A DNA stretch of 38,880 nucleotides, from positions 1 to 38,880 of the forward strand of contig CAYNBE010000006.1 in the NCBI GenBank assembly GCA_964395045.1, written 5' to 3'. The stretch comes from UBA1413 sp964395045. Its GTDB lineage: Bacteria; Bacteroidota; Bacteroidia; Bacteroidales; Prolixibacteraceae. Positions 34,310 to 38,880 of the stretch are shown in pieces. A program made the translations under genes and the position numbers. Each line of letters opens with the position of its first letter. Position 1 is the first letter of the stretch. The notes under the pieces are model-generated. The model saw only the letters and a program-made list of their open reading frames with translations, searched no databases and was not told the origin of the DNA.

Positions 34310-36076
34310 ATGAAAAATAGATATTTAATTTACCTGCTTCTAATCCTGTCTTTGTCATGCACTCGTCAACAGGATGTCAAGGAATGTACAACCTATGCTG
34401 AGGCTCCTGATCCTTCACCCGATACTCTGGCCAACTGGGCCGGAGTAAAACGAGGGCTTCAGGCAACGGTCGGATCCATCGACCGGCGATATGCAAAGCA
34501 TTCGGTACCTGACGAAAAAACTGAAAAAAGATGGACGGGCTCTGCCTGGAGGGGCGAGCGGATCTCTGTCCAACTGCTGCTTTGGGGCAGAGAACCAAAC
34601 AAGCAAATTACCTGGAAATTCACCGATTTTAAATCGTCCGGGGGGGACCGCTTCCCGGCATCGGCTGCACAAGCCCGGTTTGTCAGGTATGTCATCACCG
34701 ACGAATTTGCCGATGGATGTGGAAAGCGTCAACCCGAAAACTATGCGGCCTCGCTTAGTCCGGATGTCCTTGATCTGCCCGGATGTTTCGATATGGAGCC
34801 GCAAACAACCCGGCCTGTGTGGATAAGTATCGATGTCCCTCCGGACGCGGTTCCCGGAACTTACACGTCAACGATGCGACTTTATGTTGCAGGGGAAAAA
34901 CGCCATTCGTTCAGGTTTCAGGTCAAAGTACTGCCACGCCTCCTCCCTCCCGCAGCGGAATGGAAGTTCCATCTCGACCTGTGGCAAAACCCGTATGCCG
35001 TGGCACGGTTTCATGGTGTCGAACCCTGGTCGGAAGAACACTGGGAAGTTCTGCGTCCGCTGATGAATATGCTGGCAGGAGCAGGACAGAAAGTTATCAC
35101 GGCAACCCTGAACAAGCGTCCGTGGGGCGGACAAACTGAAGATGCGTATGATTCAATGATTGGCTGGACAAAAAAGAGCGACGGGCGTTGGCAGTATGAT
35201 TATACGATCTTCGATAACTGGGTACAATTTATGATGGATTTGGGGATTAAATCACAAATCAATTGTTTCTCGATGGTTCCGTGGGGAAATGAGTTATACT
35301 TTTTTGATGAAAAAACCGGAGGTGAAATAAAAATCAAGGCCGATCCGGGGTCAAAAGAATATGCTGAAATGTGGGTTCCATTCCTGCACGACTTTACCCT
35401 GCATCTGGAGCAAAAAGGATGGAAGGCAATCACCCGCATCGCAATGGACGAACGTGCCCCCGCCGAAATGAAAGCCATGCTGAAACTGCTCGGTGAGACA
35501 GCCCCCGGAATGGGTGTCGCCCTGGCCGATAACCATAAAAGTTACAAGCTTTATCCCGATCAGCTGTCCGATCTGTGTGTTGCGCATGGGGCCTCAGTTG
35601 ATCCGGATGACATGCAATATCGCAAAACAAAAGGGTATGTCACAACCTGGTATGTCTGCTGCGGTCATGTGTTTCCCAATATTTTCACTTTTTCCGATCC
35701 GGCAGAGGGTGCTTTTATTGGTTGGTACACCATGGCTGCCGGGTTCGACGGGTTCCTGCGCTGGGCATACAACAGCTGGGTGAAAGAGCCGTTGCTTGAT
35801 TCCCGGTTCCGGACCTGGCCGGCCGGCGACACCTATGTTGTGTACCCCGGTGGCCGCAGTTCCATCCGTTTCGAACGACTGCGGGAAGGAATTCAGGATG
35901 CTGAAAAAATCAGGATACTCAGAGAAGAATTCCTGGAAAGTCCGTCACCGGAAGCAAAAGAAAAACTGAACCTGCTTAATCAAACCGTGGATTTATTTAA
36001 TATTACCGTGAAGCCCGGTAACCTGGAGGAGTTGATGAGAAAGGGGAAGGAGGTTCTCAGGCGCCTCTCTGAATAA
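34310..36076 (+). CDS. GH123/DUF4091-like glycoside hydrolase, predicted lipoprotein
   Basis: A 588-residue protein with a lipoprotein signal (Cys17 in LSLSCTRQQ). Residues 75-210 form a beta-sandwich typical of the N-terminal domain of GH123/DUF4091 proteins (RGERISVQLLLW, then VPGTYTSTMRLYV). A barrel follows (PPAAEWKFHLDLWQNPYA onward) with Asp380-Glu381 in RIAMDERAPAE, the position of the Asp-Glu pair used by GH123 enzymes for substrate-assisted hydrolysis of N-acetylhexosaminides. The C-terminal part has GWYTMAAGFDGFLRWAYNSW and RSSIRFERLREGIQDAEK, both strong DUF4091 signatures. The activity may be on another sugar, since many DUF4091 proteins are uncharacterised. It lies in the same cluster as susCD and GH78, probably at the cell envelope. 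Confidence 0.85.
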   Translation: MKNRYLIYLLLILSLSCTRQQDVKECTTYAEAPDPSPDTLANWAGVKRGLQATVGSIDRRYAKHSVPDEKTEKRWTGSAWRGERISVQLLLWGREPNKQITWKFTDFKSSGGDRFPASAAQARFVRYVITDEFADGCGKRQPENYAASLSPDVLDLPGCFDMEPQTTRPVWISIDVPPDAVPGTYTSTMRLYVAGEKRHSFRFQVKVLPRLLPPAAEWKFHLDLWQNPYAVARFHGVEPWSEEHWEVLRPLMNMLAGAGQKVITATLNKRPWGGQTEDAYDSMIGWTKKSDGRWQYDYTIFDNWVQFMMDLGIKSQINCFSMVPWGNELYFFDEKTGGEIKIKADPGSKEYAEMWVPFLHDFTLHLEQKGWKAITRIAMDERAPAEMKAMLKLLGETAPGMGVALADNHKSYKLYPDQLSDLCVAHGASVDPDDMQYRKTKGYVTTWYVCCGHVFPNIFTFSDPAEGAFIGWYTMAAGFDGFLRWAYNSWVKEPLLDSRFRTWPAGDTYVVYPGGRSSIRFERLREGIQDAEKIRILREEFLESPSPEAKEKLNLLNQTVDLFNITVKPGNLEELMRKGKEVLRRLSE

Positions 36077-36259
36077 AACCGGAAGTGGAAGTTCTTCGGT
36101 CGGGCAGGGTGAATATCCGAAAAAGCTCAAAGGGTTGGAAATTCGAAACAGTGTCAGACCATTAGCCGGTCACTAAATGGGAGCCTGATCGACAGGCTCG
36201 AAGAACCAAAACTGGCAGAAGAGTGGCTACCGGTTCCCGAAATCTGTTACCTGCACGGA

Positions 36260-36805
36260 ATGCCCTTTCAGTCGGAGGGATTGGTACTCCTGAACCAGGA
36301 ACAGATTGAACAGGTACAGGAAATTTACCGCCTGGGGGCATTCGCAAGCACAAACCCGGCATTGTCGGGGATTGGGGTTGTTTTCGTAAAATTCGATCTC
36401 AGACAGGGGGGCAAGGGATATATTGCTGTAGATCCGGGAGATTCTCCCGGCATTCTGTTTTCAAACTATTTGTTGACCAGCAGGGGAGGAAAAGTGCTGG
36501 TATTTTTCGATCATATCTGGAAATTTGGAAACGGGCTTTTCAGAGCTGTAATAACACAAACAGGCAAAGGACAAACCTTCCTGATAGGATTCTCTTTTCA
36601 GGATATATATATATATATTCATGCCTGTAAAACCGAAGATGAAGAATCGCTGAACTCTCTTGATCATCCTATCCATGAAATGTTCAGGGAGGCAAAAATC
36701 GTTGCCCATATTTATTCTTTAAATCCTGAAATTGAGGCGGGGTTGAGGTCAAATAAAATAAGAAGCTTTTATCTTTGTCATCAACCGGGAATCGGAAAAT
36801 CCTGA
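36260..36805 (+). CDS. Unrecognised ORF, possibly a 5'-truncated remnant
   Basis: A 181-codon frame from the first ATG. The same frame stays open back to about 36112 without any ATG and still reads like protein (SLIDRLEEPKLAEEW, then LPVPEICYLHG), which suggests that a longer gene lost its start. It contains an (AT)8 run at 36603-36618, read as D-I-Y-I-Y-I, a likely slippage site. No signal peptide, membrane segment or known motif was recognised. It might be a decayed regulator or enzyme between the two glycosidase genes, or not a gene at all. Confidence 0.35.
   Translation: MPFQSEGLVLLNQEQIEQVQEIYRLGAFASTNPALSGIGVVFVKFDLRQGGKGYIAVDPGDSPGILFSNYLLTSRGGKVLVFFDHIWKFGNGLFRAVITQTGKGQTFLIGFSFQDIYIYIHACKTEDEESLNSLDHPIHEMFREAKIVAHIYSLNPEIEAGLRSNKIRSFYLCHQPGIGKS
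36603..36618. repeat. AT dinucleotide microsatellite
   Basis: Eight AT units lie inside the unrecognised ORF. A change in unit number would shift that frame. Confidence 0.6.
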
Positions 36806-37023
36806 TACAAATGTCATCTTATATCAGCCGGATAAAGAAGAGAAAGATATCATGGATATTGAAACAGGAAGTCCATCCGTTTTACCGGTGAAAATGGCTT
36901 CGTGAAATTCTCAGCCAAAACCAGATGGGGAAAAATCCAAGCTCTTTAAAATAATTTACTGAATAGGAATTCCGTTTCCGGCATAGGTGCCCGGAAATAA
37001 AGAAAATAGTTAAAATAAAAATA

Positions 37024-38880
37024 ATGAGACAGTTATTATTTTTCATTTGCACATGGATGCTGGTTTTTCCAACATATCAAAACGCTAGTGCCCAGGCACG
37101 GATATCCAACATGAGAACCGAGTACTTAGCAGAGCCTTTGGGCCTGGATACGCAATCTCCCCGGTTCACATGGGAAATTGAGAATGCCGGTAAAGGATTT
37201 TTGCAGGAATACTGCGAGGTTTCTGTTGCCACAACCCCCGAATTGCTTGAAAAAGGAGTGGCTGATGTCTGGAAGTCCGGAAAGGTCAAGACCCATGATA
37301 ATCTTTTATCCCTGGAAGGGAAAGGATTATTAAAGCCTCACACAGCATATTTCTGGAAGGTCCGGGTATGGGAAAAATCAGGAAAAATGACAGAATCGTC
37401 AATTGCCTTCTTTGAAATGGCCAAACTGGACCCTTCGGACTGGAGCGGGCAATGGATCAGCGACAATTTTAACCAGGAATTCCGCAAATCTCCCATGTTC
37501 AGGAAAGAATTTACGCTGACCAATAAAATTCGGCAAGCAAGGGCCTACATATGCGGTTTGGGTTATTATATCCTTTATATCAACGGCAAAAGAGTTGGCG
37601 ATCACTGGCTCGATCCGGGGTATACCCATTTCGACAAGCGTGTGCTCTACACAACGTATGATGTAACAGAACTGGTGAGAAAGGGAGAGAACACGGTGGC
37701 TGCCGTGCTTGGTAACGGATGGTACAACATTCAATCGCTTGCGGTCTGGGGCTTTCACAATGCAAACTGGAGGGGTCGTCCCCGCCTTTTGTGTGAAATC
37801 CGGGTCGTGAATGAAGATGGGAGTGTTGAACTTATAGCCACCAATGACAGCTGGAAAACCAACACGGGACCATACCTTTTCAATAATCTCTATAGTGGCG
37901 ATGTTTACGATGCCCGGCTTGAAAAACCGGGATGGAACGACATCGGGTACGATGACGGGAACTGGACAGATGCCCGTATTGTAGATCCGCCCGCACCACA
38001 GATTGCCGCACAGCTGATGCCCCCCATCCGGGTTACAGAAGAGGTGAAACCTGTTTCCATGAAATCATTCCCTGACAACATCTATGTATTTTCCTTTGAG
38101 AAAAACATGGCTGGGGTGTGCCGTCTCAGAGTAAAAGGGGAAAAAGGGACCCGGATTGAGATACGTCACGGAGAACTGCTTCATCCCGACGGTCGTCTGA
38201 ACCAGGGAAATATCGATGTCTATTTTCAGCGGGAGAAGAATGGGAAGCCCTGGCACCAGGACCCTGGTGAAACCTTCCAAACTGACGTCTATTACCTGAA
38301 AGGAGGTGGGACAATGGAAGAATTTACGCCATCTTTTACATACCATGGATTTCAATATGTGGAAATTCAAAGCTCGAAACCGGTTGAGGTCACCCGGGAA
38401 AGTCTGACCGGCCTGTTTCTGAACACCGATGTTCAGAGTGCCGGAAGTTTTTCCTGCTCAAATGAGGTACTGAACAAACTGGCCGCAGCAAGCCGGCGCT
38501 CCTATCTTTCCAATCTATACAGCATCCCAACCGACTGCCCGCAGCGTGAAAAAAATGGCTGGACTGCCGATGGCTATATATCCATGGAGTTGGGCTTGCT
38601 CAATTTCGACGGGATTACCGTGTACGAAAAATGGCTGCATGATTTTAAAGATAACCAGCGCGAAAAAGGGGATATTTCCGGGATTATCCCCAGTGCCGGC
38701 TGGGGATATGCCGACTGGATCGGCCCTGTCTGGGATGCAGGAATGTTTATCATTCCATATAACCTATACCTTTTTTATGGCGACAAACGCGCAATCGAAG
38801 AAATTTTTCCTGTGTGTGAAAAAAATCTGAAGTACCTGCAAACGAGGGAGACTGACGGCAAACTGACCAATGGGATCTGC
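37024..38880 (+). CDS. GH78 alpha-L-rhamnosidase, 3' end outside the window
   Basis: The first 619 codons are present and open to the window edge. A signal peptide (about 1-24, ending ASA-Q) targets it to the periplasm. Residues 30-140 are a fibronectin-like N-terminal domain (RTEYLAEPLGLDTQSPRFTW opening). Next is the rhamnosidase N-terminal jelly roll (GLGYYILYINGKRVGDHWLDP, then VAAVLGNGWY), a second beta domain (near 340-450), and the start of the (alpha/alpha)6 catalytic domain near residue 478. In TDCPQREKNGWTADG, Asp504, Glu509 and Asp516 have the spacing of the substrate-binding and acid residues Asp567, Glu572 and Asp579 of Bacillus RhaB. The base should lie beyond the window. It would remove terminal alpha-L-rhamnose from glycans imported by the nearby SusCD system. 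Confidence 0.95.
   Translation, partial: MRQLLFFICTWMLVFPTYQNASAQARISNMRTEYLAEPLGLDTQSPRFTWEIENAGKGFLQEYCEVSVATTPELLEKGVADVWKSGKVKTHDNLLSLEGKGLLKPHTAYFWKVRVWEKSGKMTESSIAFFEMAKLDPSDWSGQWISDNFNQEFRKSPMFRKEFTLTNKIRQARAYICGLGYYILYINGKRVGDHWLDPGYTHFDKRVLYTTYDVTELVRKGENTVAAVLGNGWYNIQSLAVWGFHNANWRGRPRLLCEIRVVNEDGSVELIATNDSWKTNTGPYLFNNLYSGDVYDARLEKPGWNDIGYDDGNWTDARIVDPPAPQIAAQLMPPIRVTEEVKPVSMKSFPDNIYVFSFEKNMAGVCRLRVKGEKGTRIEIRHGELLHPDGRLNQGNIDVYFQREKNGKPWHQDPGETFQTDVYYLKGGGTMEEFTPSFTYHGFQYVEIQSSKPVEVTRESLTGLFLNTDVQSAGSFSCSNEVLNKLAAASRRSYLSNLYSIPTDCPQREKNGWTADGYISMELGLLNFDGITVYEKWLHDFKDNQREKGDISGIIPSAGWGYADWIGPVWDAGMFIIPYNLYLFYGDKRAIEEIFPVCEKNLKYLQTRETDGKLTNGIC

Noticed and set aside
1..38880. CRISPR arrays, tRNAs, rRNAs, integrases and intact transposases
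   Set aside because: None was recognised on either strand; the repeats seen are few-copy, irregularly spaced and lack uniform spacers.

Overview
The window looks like a chromosomal segment of a polysaccharide-degrading member of the Bacteroidota, most likely Bacteroidales or a close relative. The evidence is a SusC/SusD pair, a type IX secretion sorting domain, several TAnnTTTG-type -7 promoter elements, Bacteroidota-type PurM and PrfA, and small conserved proteins typical of the phylum (the 130-residue membrane protein at 668-1060, the acidic 124-residue protein at 18663-19037, and a DUF3109 protein). No rRNA, tRNA, CRISPR array or intact insertion sequence was seen.

Layout. 1-4391: a partial unknown protein, a small membrane protein and carB. 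4944-9457: a subtilisin-like lipoprotein protease facing a secreted GH3 glycosidase. 9690-10120: the wreck of an MntA/HepT toxin-antitoxin pair. 10313-14695: a minus-strand run of acyl-CoA synthetase, purM and prfA. 14936-16691: an HD hydrolase, a VOC protein and a DUF3109 protein. 16932-19037: gpmI, flanked by two copies of a short repeat, then a small acidic protein. 19340-21277: a GH44 endoglucanase-like protein with a type IX sorting domain. 21622-24767: a copper operon of copA, a one-domain HMA protein and a stand-alone methionine-synthase-activation-like protein. 25406-31030: susC-susD with a clear terminator. 32004-33731: a fused VTT (DedA-type) membrane domain and ATP-grasp ligase. 34310-38880: a GH123/DUF4091-like lipoprotein, an unrecognised ORF and the first 619 codons of a GH78 alpha-L-rhamnosidase that runs off the window.

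How the genes work together. SusC/SusD, the GH123-like lipoprotein and the GH78 enzyme probably form a polysaccharide utilisation locus for a rhamnose-containing glycan. No sigma/anti-sigma pair or hybrid two-component regulator is visible in the window. GH44 and GH3 sit apart but fit a plant or microbial glycan lifestyle. The housekeeping genes serve pyrimidine and purine synthesis, translation termination, glycolysis and lipid activation.

The most notable observations are: (1) susD has a stop codon directly after its expected ATG; (2) a decayed mntA-hepT module can be read through its frameshifts; (3) a membrane VTT domain is fused to an ATP-grasp ligase; (4) a corrinoid-type activation protein is coupled to a copper operon; (5) intergenic regions are filled with several families of dispersed repeats, including heptanucleotide tandem arrays and GC-rich hairpins.
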